From IMG/VR virus record IMGVR_UViG_3300042691_025267, positions 16,387 to 80,386 of that record: a stretch of DNA of 64,000 nucleotides; one strand, written 5' to 3'. Position numbers and translations under genes: made by a program. This DNA is from a virus. Positions 1-9,192 of the stretch are shown in pieces (positions within the stretch are counted from its first letter, which is position 1; every line of letters starts with the position of its first letter). The notes under the pieces were generated by a model. It saw only the letters and a program-made list of their open reading frames with translations. It was not told where the DNA came from and ran no database searches.

Positions 1-1938
1 TTGATTGGTTTCCAAATCATACGTCTTGTCCAATGCGTAACGTTTCTTTGCAACCCAGAATCCAGTACTAGCAACCGATTCTCCTTTAATGAACAAACGA
101 TGATCGTTACAATTAAATGCTTTCTTAGCAAATACATTATAAAAGTTATTTAACTTATCTTCCATTTGTCGGGCAAGATCAATCGTAAACTGCTTGGGTA
201 CAACCCCATCAGTCAACAACGGTTTGGCAGATGCGTAGATAGAATCCGTATCAATATACACTACGTAATCTTTCTCGTCTCCCAACAACTTTTCATAATA
301 CTTGTTAACGACCTTTGCCGTAGACTTAATCACATCTTGTCCAGAGATCGTAACTGCGGCAGCATTGTCAACGTCATAGAAACGGAAGACGGGCAGACCC
401 AGCACACCATACAACGAGTTCAAGAAAATCTTCTGAATATGTTGACGACGATCATAATAGTCCGCCAGTTCCTTGTTTCCTTCATTGACATACTTCTTCA
501 TGGTATTCTTGTATTCTACACGAAGATTAAACCACGTATCCAATACCTCTGGAATAATACCCTTCTTATCATTATTATATAATACACCGTTGGAACTAAT
601 AGTCAGATTATTATCCACAAGGAATCCCATGAAGGTATCATAGTCCATTTCCATTGACGTATCTATACCCTTTTCTTCCACCACATATGCAACAATTTCT
701 TTCTTGAAGTGTTGTTCCATATTCCAGTTGCGAACATACCCCACTTTTGTTTCGGGTGAAATGTTCAAGCTCATGATAATGGATGGATACAGCGACTGTA
801 AGTCCAGTGAATAGACCCAATCATACAGACCAGGCGTTGGATCCTTTACGAACGCTCCGATGAATCCTTCTTCCCCATCATCCAGTGCTTCCATCTTTTC
901 CCGTGCATTTTGTGGCTTATCCGTCACAATGATTCCCTTGCGATGCAGATAGGTTACAATCGTACCTTCAAGGAATCGCGATGACATGGGATAATCTTCG
1001 TATGGCACGTGACCGATATGACAGATCCCACGAACCAACTCAATCAACTTGAGTTTCCGATCCATCTCCACAATGATCCGCACGTCCTGTAAGTTATACT
1101 CAATAAACTTATCTAGATCGTCACGGAACAATTGATCCAGTGATCCTTCATATGGAACCTTACCCATGTTCACTTCAATGCGACCAATCGTATCCAACCG
1201 ATAATTGGGTTGCTGCGTATAGGTAAACTTCTTATAGAGATCCAGATAATCTAGACTAGACACACCCGCAATCTTATATCGTTCCAATCGTTCCGAATAC
1301 TTGACCTTACCGATTGGACTGAGTTTATTGGCGATAGACTGACCACATACTTGTCTGATACGATTATACAGATAGGGAACGTCAAATCCATTACTATTCC
1401 ATCCCGTAATAATAGTAGGTTGGATTTGTTCGTAGACAGTAATGAACGCATGTAATAGTTCTACCTCACTGGTACAGAAGATAATATCTGTTTCCTCAGT
1501 AGATTTATTTTCGTACATCGCCGTCTTATCCAACACGAGTACAATATATTTCTTAATCGTAGGATCGTATAAGGCAATAGATGTCACTTCATTATTTGGC
1601 GTATGGATGTCTGGGATTCCATTCGTCATCGACACCTCAATGTCAAAGAACAATACGATATTCCCTTCTGATGGGGAATCTTCGTTTAAATATAAATCAG
1701 TTAATACCCGTGTCTCTTTGGGTAGATCACTTTCAAATATATTGGGATGACCACGGGTAAACCTGCGAGTCTTACTCACACGAACACCCGTCATACTTAG
1801 ATACTTTCCAGACGGATCTTTTACATACGCATAATTAAAATCAGACAACGGCAAAGTTACCAGACCCTTTGCGTCATCCCAAATATAAACTGTTTGTTCA
1901 TCGTCTTGCTGATCAATATAAATATTTTGATACGCCAT
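1..1938 (-). CDS. DNA polymerase family B, C-terminus cut by window edge
   Basis: Replicative DNA polymerase of the family B/T4 gp43 type. The reading frame is open from ATG at 1938 to base 1 (646 codons) with no stop, so the 3' end lies outside the window. Visible exonuclease motifs are Exo I FDIEVS near residue 99, Exo II NSNGFDVPYL near residue 184 and Exo III YNLQDV. Polymerase motifs are motif A DLQSLYPSII, motif B KIFLNSLYG, motif C YIDTDS and the later KKRYAL (KxY). Both proofreading and synthesis sites therefore look intact; only the thumb is missing from view. A GAGG Shine-Dalgarno lies 5 nt before the ATG, and a sigma70-like promoter (1966-1994) sits immediately upstream. It is the last gene of the DNA metabolism module in transcription order here. 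The family assignment is very secure. Confidence 0.97.
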   Translation of the reverse strand, partial: MAYQNIYIDQQDDEQTVYIWDDAKGLVTLPLSDFNYAYVKDPSGKYLSMTGVRVSKTRRFTRGHPNIFESDLPKETRVLTDLYLNEDSPSEGNIVLFFDIEVSMTNGIPDIHTPNNEVTSIALYDPTIKKYIVLVLDKTAMYENKSTEETDIIFCTSEVELLHAFITVYEQIQPTIITGWNSNGFDVPYLYNRIRQVCGQSIANKLSPIGKVKYSERLERYKIAGVSSLDYLDLYKKFTYTQQPNYRLDTIGRIEVNMGKVPYEGSLDQLFRDDLDKFIEYNLQDVRIIVEMDRKLKLIELVRGICHIGHVPYEDYPMSSRFLEGTIVTYLHRKGIIVTDKPQNAREKMEALDDGEEGFIGAFVKDPTPGLYDWVYSLDLQSLYPSIIMSLNISPETKVGYVRNWNMEQHFKKEIVAYVVEEKGIDTSMEMDYDTFMGFLVDNNLTISSNGVLYNNDKKGIIPEVLDTWFNLRVEYKNTMKKYVNEGNKELADYYDRRQHIQKIFLNSLYGVLGLPVFRFYDVDNAAAVTISGQDVIKSTAKVVNKYYEKLLGDEKDYVVYIDTDSIYASAKPLLTDGVVPKQFTIDLARQMEDKLNNFYNVFAKKAFNCNDHRLFIKGESVASTGFWVAKKRYALDKTYDLETNQ

Positions 1939-1965
1939 AGCACCTCAAGAGTAAATACCTACCGT

Positions 1966-1994
1966 AATATACAACAAAGGGACTTGAAGTTCAA
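1966..1994 (-). promoter_or_regulatory. Candidate sigma70-type promoter for polB
   Basis: Reading the minus strand, a -35 TTGAAC (1989-1994) is followed by exactly 17 bp and a -10 TATATT (1966-1971), ending 27 nt before the polB ATG. The -35 lies inside the palindrome at 1978-2000. It has the same 17-bp spacing as four other candidates in this window. Confidence 0.5.
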
Positions 1995-2000
1995 GTCCCT
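1978..2000 (-). terminator. Perfect palindrome at the dut stop codon, possible terminator
   Basis: AGGGACTTG and CAAGTCCCT form a 9-bp perfect stem around a 5-base loop that could pair further. The dUTPase stop codon (1991-1993) lies inside it, and the minus-strand transcript continues into a T-rich stretch (TTTGTTGT). It may terminate or attenuate transcription between dut and polB. The polB -35 overlaps it, so an operator role is an alternative. Confidence 0.45.
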
Positions 2001-2410
2001 GTGCTGCCGAATCCGTTTGCATTTCTTCCGTCACTAGACGATATTTCTTGAACTTCCTCTACTGAAAAATCCACGGTCGGAATCAATATGAGTTGTGCAA
2101 TCTTTTCACCTGCGTAAATCTTATCAGCACTTTCCGTTGAGTTATATAATGCAATTTTAATCTCTCCCGTGTATCCGTTATCAATTACTCCTGCAACAAC
2201 AAACAATCCTTGTTTGGTAGCAACTGATGAACGATCACGAATTAGTCCACCATATCCTTCTGGAAACTGAACAGCGATTCCTGTGGATAGTAGTTTGGTT
2301 TCTCCTGCATAAATTACAATGTCTTCTACGCAAAAGAGATCGTATCCTAAATCACCTGCATGTGCTTTTCGTGGAAGAGTTGCTTCTTCACGTAACCGTT
2401 TAACTTTCAT
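1991..2410 (-). CDS. dut: dUTP diphosphatase (dUTPase)
   Basis: Trimeric-type dUTPase, hydrolysing dUTP to dUMP and pyrophosphate. This keeps uracil out of phage DNA and supplies dUMP for dTMP synthesis. All five family motifs are recognisable in 139 aa: I AGDLGYDLF, II DRSS, III AGVIDNGYTGEI with the catalytic Asp, IV GEKIAQLIL, and V NGFGSTG near the C-terminus, where the phenylalanine stacks on uracil. The length is typical for the family. The start abuts the stop of the upstream thioredoxin (1-nt overlap), so the two are translationally coupled. It sits with ribonucleotide reductase and polymerase as a nucleotide-supply unit. Confidence 0.95.
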   Translation of the reverse strand: MKVKRLREEATLPRKAHAGDLGYDLFCVEDIVIYAGETKLLSTGIAVQFPEGYGGLIRDRSSVATKQGLFVVAGVIDNGYTGEIKIALYNSTESADKIYAGEKIAQLILIPTVDFSVEEVQEISSSDGRNANGFGSTGT

Positions 2411-2784
2411 TATATCCGTTCTCCAAATCGTTTAAATACTTCATCAATATTATCATGAATATATTTTTTCATAGTTTCTTCATCACCACCACCTGGCTTA
2501 TCCGTCAACTCAATCCCTCTACAAAATCCTTTGAAGTGTGGTACGCCAGATATTTTCCATGTTTCATAACAGTAGGTCATTTGTTCTCCTGGTTCCCATG
2601 CATGAATCTTATAAAAACGAATCCTTGCATTTCTTTCCTTGAAAAATTTTGCGGCGGCTTCATAGTTAGGCAGTGTTGCTTGACATGGACCACACTTGTC
2701 CCCATAAAACATAATAATATGAATATCGTTATCGGGAACAGGTAACCCTTTAATCATGTCATTCATTGTAACTTCTGTAACCAT
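2410..2784 (-). CDS. Thioredoxin-like protein with CGPC site
   Basis: Thioredoxin-fold protein of 124 aa. The redox site CGPC is at residues 31-34 after a hydrophobic strand (IHIIMFYG), and the cis-proline loop GVPHF is near residue 80. The N-terminal extension and the HAWEPGEQ insertion before the cis-Pro strand make it longer and more divergent than the second thioredoxin at 3164. A plausible role is reducing the C-terminal cysteines of the class II ribonucleotide reductase encoded just upstream, but the partner is inferred. It overlaps the dUTPase start by 1 nt. Confidence 0.85.
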   Translation of the reverse strand: MVTEVTMNDMIKGLPVPDNDIHIIMFYGDKCGPCQATLPNYEAAAKFFKERNARIRFYKIHAWEPGEQMTYCYETWKISGVPHFKGFCRGIELTDKPGGGDEETMKKYIHDNIDEVFKRFGERI

Positions 2785-2793
2785 AACAGTTCC

Positions 2794-3153
2794 TCACTTA
2801 AGATATCTTTTTAACTTAGATCTTATTTTTTTAACATTATCTCTTATATCACATTCCCACAAATTTATAAACCTATATCCAAGTTCTTCAAATCGTTTCT
2901 TTCTCTCTAAATCACGATTCCAGATTTCTCTTGCAGTTTTTTTCTTACCTTTATTAAAGTAATCCGGTTTATATCTTTGTGGGTTACAGTGCCAGAAATC
3001 ACCATAACACTCTATAATATACTTATCACCGACCAAAAAGTCAACATTATATTTGTCAATTTCTACTTGTACTTTAAACTTGACTTTTAATTTTTTCAGT
3101 ATATCAAAAACTGTTTGTTCAATCTTATTAAGCGATGTATTCTTATCGCTCAT
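2794..3153 (-). CDS. Vsr-like (PD-(D/E)XK) endonuclease
   Basis: Small nuclease of 119 aa related to very-short-patch-repair endonucleases. A core strand pair carries D38 (VDFLV) and E48 (IIECYGDFWH), and the GDFWH segment matches the Vsr GCFWH hallmark. A helix with WNRDLERKKRFEELGYR is followed by LWECDI, again as in Vsr. No linked methylase is present, so mismatch repair of a phage methylation site is unlikely. Stand-alone Vsr-like enzymes in phages can act as homing endonucleases. It is inserted between the two thioredoxin genes, as an invading gene would be. The fold is fairly sure; homing activity is inference. Confidence 0.75.
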   Translation of the reverse strand: MSDKNTSLNKIEQTVFDILKKLKVKFKVQVEIDKYNVDFLVGDKYIIECYGDFWHCNPQRYKPDYFNKGKKKTAREIWNRDLERKKRFEELGYRFINLWECDIRDNVKKIRSKLKRYLK

Positions 3154-3163
3154 ACATCAAACG

Positions 3164-3433
3164 TCATGTGGTTTCTCTGGCTGCATCAAATGCGGTAATA
3201 TATTTTTCTTTATGATTTAATCCGACTAATCTAGCAACGATCTGATTATCTTTTTCCACAATCACCGTGGGAACATTACGAATCCCGTACAACTCTGCTG
3301 CATCTGAATCGGTATCAACGTCCACCGTTTTAAATGTAATATCGGTGAATTGTTCTTCAAACTTCTTGAACTCTGGTGCCAGCACTTTACACGGCTGACA
3401 CCAGGGGGCGGTAAATCTTGTAACATTAATCAT
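3164..3433 (-). CDS. Thioredoxin with WCQPC site
   Basis: Compact classical thioredoxin of about 89 aa. The active site WCQPC is at residues 11-15, the VDVDTDSDAAELYGI strand-helix follows, and cis-Pro is in NVPTV. An in-frame ATG at 3448 would add five residues, but GGAG lies only 2 nt from it. The ATG at 3433 has GGAG at 9 nt and starts directly on the first beta strand (MINVTRF), so I prefer 3433. It follows the ribonucleotide reductase by about 20 nt and is its most likely reductant. Confidence 0.9.
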   Translation of the reverse strand: MINVTRFTAPWCQPCKVLAPEFKKFEEQFTDITFKTVDVDTDSDAAELYGIRNVPTVIVEKDNQIVARLVGLNHKEKYITAFDAARETT

Positions 3434-3454
3434 GAACCATTTCTCCAATAAATA

Positions 3455-5305
3455 TTAAATTACTTCACATCCACCACCACCGCACGCAACTTCACCAGCC
3501 AGATTCGTATCATCGCCGATTTCTACGACTTGACTTAAATCAATTGCATGTAAGTGGGAAATTAATTCTTCGTACTTCTCCTTTGTGCAGTCTTCAAACG
3601 GAGCCTGAACATACGAGTGATCAGAATGTGGCAACACCGACAGTGCTGTAAAGTTTTCCTTGTTCGTCCACATCCATTCCCCAACGTCAACCCATTCTCC
3701 ATCTTTAATAGATACGGTAACGGAGACATTGTTTTTGTTCTCACCCTTACGATGTCCTTGCTTCACCCATTCCTTCCACACCTTACTCACACGATGAAGA
3801 AGATCTAACGCACTTTCTTCACGGGTCACAGCACCTTCTGGAGCACGTTGCGGAACACTGATTACTGACTGTTGGTTGGGCTTGAAGTAATCGTCTTCCA
3901 AGAGTTCTGGATGATTGAACATCAAGTATGAATAAATACTTTCGTTCTTACCCACTCGTACACGACGGATGTAGTAATCGTTATGCCAAGCGTGAATTCC
4001 AGAAGAAGTTCCAAGAACCAGAGAAGAGGTACCTTCGGGTTTTACCGTAGTAGTACGGGCAGCCTTCTTGATGCCGATGATTTCTGCGACTCGTTCGTTT
4101 TCCGCCTTCACTACGTTCGCTGCTTCCTTCATGTCCAACTTCAGTACTGCACCAGACGCAATGCCGGTCATACTGACGCCAATCAACGCTTCTCGTTCCG
4201 TGGTCTTTTTCCATATATCTCTCAAGTAATGAAAGTTCGTGTAACTTGCTTGAAGAGTCCCGATGAAGGCGGCAGCCCGTGCGCGGGCATTCAAATCATC
4301 TTGACTATCAACATTACCCGCATTGATAGTGGTCAAGTTACAGAATTGAAAGGGACGGAGAGAGATTTCCGCGCACGGGTTTAAGCCCCAACTTGCATCA
4401 TTCGTGAAAAAGAAACCAGGTTCGCCGGATCCACTAAGTTCAATCTTCTTCCACAATTCTAAGAAGACTTCCTTTTCAATCTTATGACGAACAATGACCG
4501 CACTGTTATTCGCACGGGCACGTTGTGGATTGTTTTCCCACCAGTTACCGAACTTACAGGTGAGCATATCATCATCGTCCAAATCAAACAGAGAGATCAT
4601 TGCCGAACGACGAATACCACCAGACAATACTGCATCAGCAATGTAGCAAAGGATGTCATGGACTTCAATAGATGACAACTGTTCACCACTCTGCTTACGA
4701 TCAAAGATCTTTTGGATGTTATGAAGTGCATCCTTGAGTGGTTCTGGACCAGGCGCCTTTCCGCCACTCGTCAACAGTAATGCACCTTTCTGACGAACAT
4801 CACGGAAATCAAATAATGGAAGTGGCTTACCCTTTAAGTATGAGGCAACCAATACCTTCACTGCATCTGCCCATCCTTCAATACTATCACCGACAAGATA
4901 TCGGCGTGTCTTTGATGGTTTGGTGACCTCTGGAAGTTTTTCAATATGCTGACGTTGTACTGAATATCCTACACCTGTTCCCGAAAGAAGAAGGAACATC
5001 ACTTCACTAAACGCATCTGCGTGATCAATAGGTAAGAAGCAACAGTTATATAGACGTGCGTTATTAATTCCAATCGGCTTTCCTGCGAACTGTAATGAAC
5101 GCATGGATGGAAGAATCTTTTTATCGTATACAAATTTATAAGCTGCTTCAATTTCATCTACTAAATGTGGAAACTTTTCCACATGCATTTGTTTATTTCT
5201 TGTTACTAACTCGTCCCACGTTTCTCTTCGTTGTTTTTCTGGTACGTACTTTGCGTACTTCATGAATGTCGTAATGTCTGACAGCAGCTTAGATTCTAAC
5301 AACAT
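3455..5305 (-). CDS. Class II (B12-dependent) monomeric ribonucleotide reductase
   Basis: Adenosylcobalamin-dependent ribonucleoside-triphosphate reductase of the monomeric RTPR type, making dNTPs for phage replication. Expected residues are present: NPCAEI with N309, the thiyl-radical C311 and E313; FCNL with C322 as one redox cysteine; its partner in LYNCC (C88/C89); and C-terminal shuttle cysteines C608 and C613 in CGGGGC. GGIRRSA and PEGTSS loops also match the family. At 616 aa it is shorter than the Lactobacillus enzyme (about 739 aa). No class I small subunit is encoded nearby, which fits. A thioredoxin follows by about 20 nt. Activity would depend on cobalamin from the host. Confidence 0.93.
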   Translation of the reverse strand: MLLESKLLSDITTFMKYAKYVPEKQRRETWDELVTRNKQMHVEKFPHLVDEIEAAYKFVYDKKILPSMRSLQFAGKPIGINNARLYNCCFLPIDHADAFSEVMFLLLSGTGVGYSVQRQHIEKLPEVTKPSKTRRYLVGDSIEGWADAVKVLVASYLKGKPLPLFDFRDVRQKGALLLTSGGKAPGPEPLKDALHNIQKIFDRKQSGEQLSSIEVHDILCYIADAVLSGGIRRSAMISLFDLDDDDMLTCKFGNWWENNPQRARANNSAVIVRHKIEKEVFLELWKKIELSGSGEPGFFFTNDASWGLNPCAEISLRPFQFCNLTTINAGNVDSQDDLNARARAAAFIGTLQASYTNFHYLRDIWKKTTEREALIGVSMTGIASGAVLKLDMKEAANVVKAENERVAEIIGIKKAARTTTVKPEGTSSLVLGTSSGIHAWHNDYYIRRVRVGKNESIYSYLMFNHPELLEDDYFKPNQQSVISVPQRAPEGAVTREESALDLLHRVSKVWKEWVKQGHRKGENKNNVSVTVSIKDGEWVDVGEWMWTNKENFTALSVLPHSDHSYVQAPFEDCTKEKYEELISHLHAIDLSQVVEIGDDTNLAGEVACGGGGCEVI

Positions 5306-5351
5306 CTATACTTCTCCAAATAGTTGAGGTTTGTCGGTTCTTATAAGTATA

Positions 5352-6737
5352 TCACTCGCCGTCAGAAAAATCGTCGTGTAACTCATTAAATTTCTTTGCT
5401 AGAGTTTTCTTCAACATACTTTCCCCGGCTTGCATTTGCTTCTTCAATAGAATTCCCTTGGAGGAATTTTCATCATAAATTTCAATTTTTCCAATACTCG
5501 TATTCATAAATACTGGGAGCGTAACACCATCAGCACCGAAACGATTTTTCATTACGTGTGCTCTACCTGTATGATTTGCTTTATCTTCCAGTTTACGGGA
5601 AAGTGAAATCACCAAGTCTGCGTTCATAATCTTTTCATACGACGATGCAATCTTATCTGCTTGAATGACTTCATCTTGGATACTAGACCGTTGTGTTTGA
5701 CTCGCAGTCCAGCACGGAAGTCCCATCTCACCAGAGAGTCCGCGAAGTTCCTTGTAGATTTGTCCAAGTTCTTCATGTCGTGCATCAGACCGTTCTGTAG
5801 ACCTCATAAGATCTGCGTAGTCAATCAACATGATATCGGGTTTCATCTTATTCGCAATCAAGTGTTCTAAGTGTGCTTGAATGGTGTGAGTGGTGATGGC
5901 GCTAGGTGGATAGTATTTAATAACAATATCACCCATTACTCCATCAACGACACCACGAACTTGATCTGCATTATTTGGAATATTCCCAGGTTCAATTCCT
6001 GTGAAGATGGTATCAAATCGTAGACCCACATAATTTTCATTTAATTCTAATGTGTAGTACACCACACGTTTTCCTGCACGTGCCGCATTCGCACCAATCG
6101 TGGCAAGTGCCCAACTCTTACCGATACCAGACGGAGCAGCAATAACACCCAATTCGCCAGACGCAAGTCCACCACCAATCAATGTATCAATTGCATCCCA
6201 TCCCGTAGGAATAACATTTCGTGTTTCACCTGCCAACCGCATTTCAATATCTTTCTTCCAATCATGACCAATGTTGCGTGGCTGACCAGACTTCAATGCA
6301 GTATCTACGAGACTCTTAATGTCTCCATATCGTCCAGCTTGAAGAAGATCAACGGACTTAATGATTGCAGACTTCAGTGCTTGATTCTTTGCGAAGTCAA
6401 GAAAACTATCTTTGATATACTGCAAGTCATCATCGTTCTTACGTTGAAACGCCGTACGTAGTTGTTCCTTCACGGCAATCTTCAATACATCATCATTTAC
6501 TCTATCCAATTCAATCTTAAATACTTCAAGAGTAGGAACTGCTTTATATTGTGTGAAATAATCCATCGTCTGTTCAACAATCCATTGACCCGCATCACTT
6601 TCAAAGAATTTTGGATTGAGTACATCCAATGACTGTTGTAAGAAATCAGTTGATGATAACAAGTTAGCCAACACTTTCGCCTGAAAGGTTGGTCCATATT
6701 TTGCCAAATTGTCTACGGTCGTATCAGTTTGTGTCAT
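5352..6737 (-). CDS. Replicative DNA helicase, DnaB/T4 gp41 family
   Basis: Hexameric 5'-3' replicative helicase of superfamily 4 (461 aa). The N-terminal 150 residues are helical, like the DnaB N-domain. The RecA-like core has Walker A APSGIGKS at 201-208, Walker B DIMLIDYADL at 301-310, and a later glutamine segment TASQTQRSS. A basic C-terminal tail (KKTLAKKFNEL) follows. I see no primase domain in it. The start overlaps the FEN nuclease gene by 14 nt. With polymerase B, SSB and RecA it forms a complete T4-style replisome core except for clamp, loader and primase, which are not in this window. Confidence 0.93.
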   Translation of the reverse strand: MTQTDTTVDNLAKYGPTFQAKVLANLLSSTDFLQQSLDVLNPKFFESDAGQWIVEQTMDYFTQYKAVPTLEVFKIELDRVNDDVLKIAVKEQLRTAFQRKNDDDLQYIKDSFLDFAKNQALKSAIIKSVDLLQAGRYGDIKSLVDTALKSGQPRNIGHDWKKDIEMRLAGETRNVIPTGWDAIDTLIGGGLASGELGVIAAPSGIGKSWALATIGANAARAGKRVVYYTLELNENYVGLRFDTIFTGIEPGNIPNNADQVRGVVDGVMGDIVIKYYPPSAITTHTIQAHLEHLIANKMKPDIMLIDYADLMRSTERSDARHEELGQIYKELRGLSGEMGLPCWTASQTQRSSIQDEVIQADKIASSYEKIMNADLVISLSRKLEDKANHTGRAHVMKNRFGADGVTLPVFMNTSIGKIEIYDENSSKGILLKKQMQAGESMLKKTLAKKFNELHDDFSDGE

Positions 6738-7773
6738 GCGTAAATCTATTAAGGGGAATGAACGTCTGTGCTAACCACGAGTCGTAGTTAGGGAACGCAC
6801 CTAGTAATTTAGTTCTCATCATTAACTTTGTCAAGTCATATTTTCTGAATTCAACTGTTGCATTATGAAACATATTCACCACTTTCATACGTGCATCGGT
6901 TGACATCATACCTTCGTGTAGATTCATCAGCTGAATATTTCGTTCCACAATATCACGATTATCAAGGATATTAGAAATAACTTTAGGTATCTTTTTTGTG
7001 TCACCATATTTATCTTCAATAAATTGTAAATTAATATCAATGGATGGATCAACAATTTCTGGAATATATTTCTTTAATGTTGCTTGTCCAACGCCCTTAA
7101 CTCCTTCAATATTGTCGCTGTTATCACCATCAAGTGCTCTATAAAAATAGAAATGCTTCGGATGTATTCCATACTCTTCCAGAACTACATCCACATCAAA
7201 TGTTTTCTTCTTGACGGGATTATACATTTTAACTGAGTCAGACACGAGTTGTAAGAAATCTTTATCAGTGGAATAAATAATACTATGTCCACCTTCCGCT
7301 GTTACTAATTGACTTAGTTGTCCAATTACATCATCTGCTTCAACATTATCTAATGCAAGAATTGTGACGGGTAAACATTCTAACATCTCAATCAGTGATA
7401 CCAATTGAAACTTCATGTTTTCTTTTTCTTGTTCGTCCGTAGTTAAATCATACGCACGATTTAGACGTACTGGTGGCTTTCTATTTGCCTTATACTGTGG
7501 GTAAATCTTTCTCCGTCGTTGACTTCCACCTTTTCCATCAAATACCAACACGACACGAGTCGGCTTGAATGTACGAATCGCAAGACCAATACTTTTGAGA
7601 AATCCAATCATTCCGCCAATATGATGTCCATCTTCATTCATTGACGGAACCACTGTATAAGATCGTAAGAATGTATTAAGTCCATCGACCAACAGGACAC
7701 GAGAATTATATCCCATGCCCTGTTGGTCGTTTTCAAACTTCATGTTGTGGAAAATACTTTGGAGATCAGCCAT
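6724..7773 (-). CDS. 5'-3' exonuclease of the FEN / T4 RNase H family
   Basis: Flap endonuclease/5' exonuclease that would remove RNA primers from Okazaki fragments. The PIN/FEN acidic residues are visible: LLVDGLN at the N-terminus, VLVFDGKGG, the EADDVI helix near residue 144, STDKDF, and DGDNSDNIEG followed by the helix-hairpin-helix VKGVGQATLKKY that grips DNA. The R-rich YPQYKANR segment of the helical arch is also present. At 349 aa it is slightly longer than T4 RNase H. It overlaps its neighbours on both sides, indicating co-translation with helicase. Confidence 0.92.
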   Translation of the reverse strand: MADLQSIFHNMKFENDQQGMGYNSRVLLVDGLNTFLRSYTVVPSMNEDGHHIGGMIGFLKSIGLAIRTFKPTRVVLVFDGKGGSQRRRKIYPQYKANRKPPVRLNRAYDLTTDEQEKENMKFQLVSLIEMLECLPVTILALDNVEADDVIGQLSQLVTAEGGHSIIYSTDKDFLQLVSDSVKMYNPVKKKTFDVDVVLEEYGIHPKHFYFYRALDGDNSDNIEGVKGVGQATLKKYIPEIVDPSIDINLQFIEDKYGDTKKIPKVISNILDNRDIVERNIQLMNLHEGMMSTDARMKVVNMFHNATVEFRKYDLTKLMMRTKLLGAFPNYDSWLAQTFIPLNRFTHDTN

Positions 7774-8008
7774 GTAGTAAAATGTTATGAGAACTGGTTG
7801 CGTTACTAATCGTGTTGGTGTTCCATGTTCCCATCAAATTTCCCCTATTAATTGTATAGGTATGTGATGGTAGATTAGAGCAATACTTTTGCATTAACGC
7901 CGTTCGCACTTCCAACTCAAACATGGGTGTAATATCATATTCATCACCATGTGTATCGGAATATGCACGCATGACTAACTGTACGATGTCTTCTAAATTA
8001 TTCGTCAT
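7766..8008 (-). CDS. Small unknown protein between RecA and FEN
   Basis: About 80 aa, not recognised. The longer frame (from 8044) overlaps recA deeply. The ATG at 8008 gives MTNNLEDIV, is preceded by GGGAG at 6 nt and overlaps the recA stop by 11 nt, so I take it as the start. The first part is helical and acidic (LEDIVQLVMRAYSDTHGDE); the end is Ser/Thr/Asn-rich and ends NILLHG. The tight overlap with both neighbours suggests an accessory replication or recombination factor, but nothing in the sequence proves this. Confidence 0.7.
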   Translation of the reverse strand: MTNNLEDIVQLVMRAYSDTHGDEYDITPMFELEVRTALMQKYCSNLPSHTYTINRGNLMGTWNTNTISNATSSHNILLHG

Positions 8009-9134
8009 CGGAGGCTCCCGTAATACTAATGGCTTCTGGATCAAATTCGGTCTGATACTTCATGATGAGTGAGTCACAGATCGTTTGATAAATGACTTCC
8101 TTTCGTTCCGCATCTGCATCCAAGAACTTACTGAACTCCTTGGATTGGAATTTGGTTTCTTCGCCTGTCGTTGGATCCACATAGGTATACCACGCACCTG
8201 CTTGCTTCACCAACTTGTTTTCCTTCATGACATCCAACCACGATCCCGCATCATCAATTCCACGATTGAAATAAATTTGGAATTCCGCAGTACGATGTGG
8301 TGGACCCAAACGATTCTTGACGATGTTTGCTTTCACCTTCACACCAATCACATCACCGCCAGAATTACTAATCTTACCCATCAGATTCAAACGGAGCCGA
8401 GTAGATGCATGGAATGCAATTGCCTTACCACCCGAAGTCGTCCACGGATCACTAAACGCCATTGCGTTCATCTTCTGACGGAGTTGGTTTGTAAAGACTA
8501 GTGCGATTCGCTCTCGTCCAAGAAGTCCTGTAATCTTACGCATTGCCTTGGAGATAATGATTGCTTTATCTGTAGCATATCCGTCCTTTCCAAAATCGGC
8601 TTCCATTTCTTTCTTCGTGGAGGCAGCAGCAACAGAATCCACGACAATGGTAACCAACTTATCCTTATCTTTCCCAGTCCGTACCTTCTCAATAATTGTG
8701 GTGACAGCATCAAAAATTTCCTCAACAGTCTGTAAATGAACATAGACTAGTTTATTTGTATCAATACCCACCGCCTTAAAGAACTCAGGGTTGACTGCCG
8801 TTTCCGTATCAATGAGTACACCGACACCACCACGCTTCTGTGTGTTAGCGATCAACTGTGCTCCAATCAACGACTTACCAGAACCTTCCAATCCCGTCAA
8901 TTCGGTAATACGACCAACGGCAATACCACCGTGCGGACGATTACTGATAGCAATGTCCAACATGGTATTACCCGTTGAAATGAAATCGGTAAAGTCGGTA
9001 GGTGTTTCTTCACGACCATCAAGGAAGTATGCGATCTGATCGCTATCCTTGTTCATCTTATTGAGTGAGTCTGCAATAAGGGACGCCAGTTCATCACGAT
9101 CTGGTTCTTGAATGACCTTCTTTTCTTTTGCCAT
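7998..9134 (-). CDS. RecA/UvsX-type recombinase
   Basis: ATP-dependent strand-exchange protein for recombination-dependent replication and repair. Features in 378 aa: Walker A GLEGSGKS at 81-88, catalytic glutamate region DTETAVNPEF, Walker B LVTIVVDSVAA at 160-170, the conserved glutamine in FTNQLRQK followed by a DNA-binding loop, and SGGKAIAFHAS. The GGIAVGRITEL lead-in resembles bacterial RecA and T4 UvsX; the acidic C-terminus (GASDDE) is typical of both. It is preceded by its own candidate promoter at 9173-9201 with an overlapping palindrome. Secure call; RecA versus UvsX subfamily is not resolved. Confidence 0.94.
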   Translation of the reverse strand: MAKEKKVIQEPDRDELASLIADSLNKMNKDSDQIAYFLDGREETPTDFTDFISTGNTMLDIAISNRPHGGIAVGRITELTGLEGSGKSLIGAQLIANTQKRGGVGVLIDTETAVNPEFFKAVGIDTNKLVYVHLQTVEEIFDAVTTIIEKVRTGKDKDKLVTIVVDSVAAASTKKEMEADFGKDGYATDKAIIISKAMRKITGLLGRERIALVFTNQLRQKMNAMAFSDPWTTSGGKAIAFHASTRLRLNLMGKISNSGGDVIGVKVKANIVKNRLGPPHRTAEFQIYFNRGIDDAGSWLDVMKENKLVKQAGAWYTYVDPTTGEETKFQSKEFSKFLDADAERKEVIYQTICDSLIMKYQTEFDPEAISITGASDDE

Positions 9135-9153
9135 AAATGTTTCCTATAAAATA

Positions 9154-9192
9154 CGTTAATGACTCACTAAGAAATCTAGTGAGCCATTAGCG
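9154..9192 (-). promoter_or_regulatory. Long inverted repeat in the recA leader
   Basis: Arms CGTTAATG + CTCACTA and TAGTGAG + CATTAGCG pair over 15 positions, with one A-C mismatch, one G-T wobble and a 7-base loop. On the transcript strand it is followed by a short T-rich stretch (TATTTTAT), so it could be a terminator after the SSB gene. However, its centre (9173) coincides with the -10 of the candidate recA promoter, which suits an operator equally well. Confidence 0.6.

Noticed and set aside
166-582. 138-codon plus-strand frame
   Set aside because: Antisense to DNA polymerase B, which has all motifs in the minus frame.
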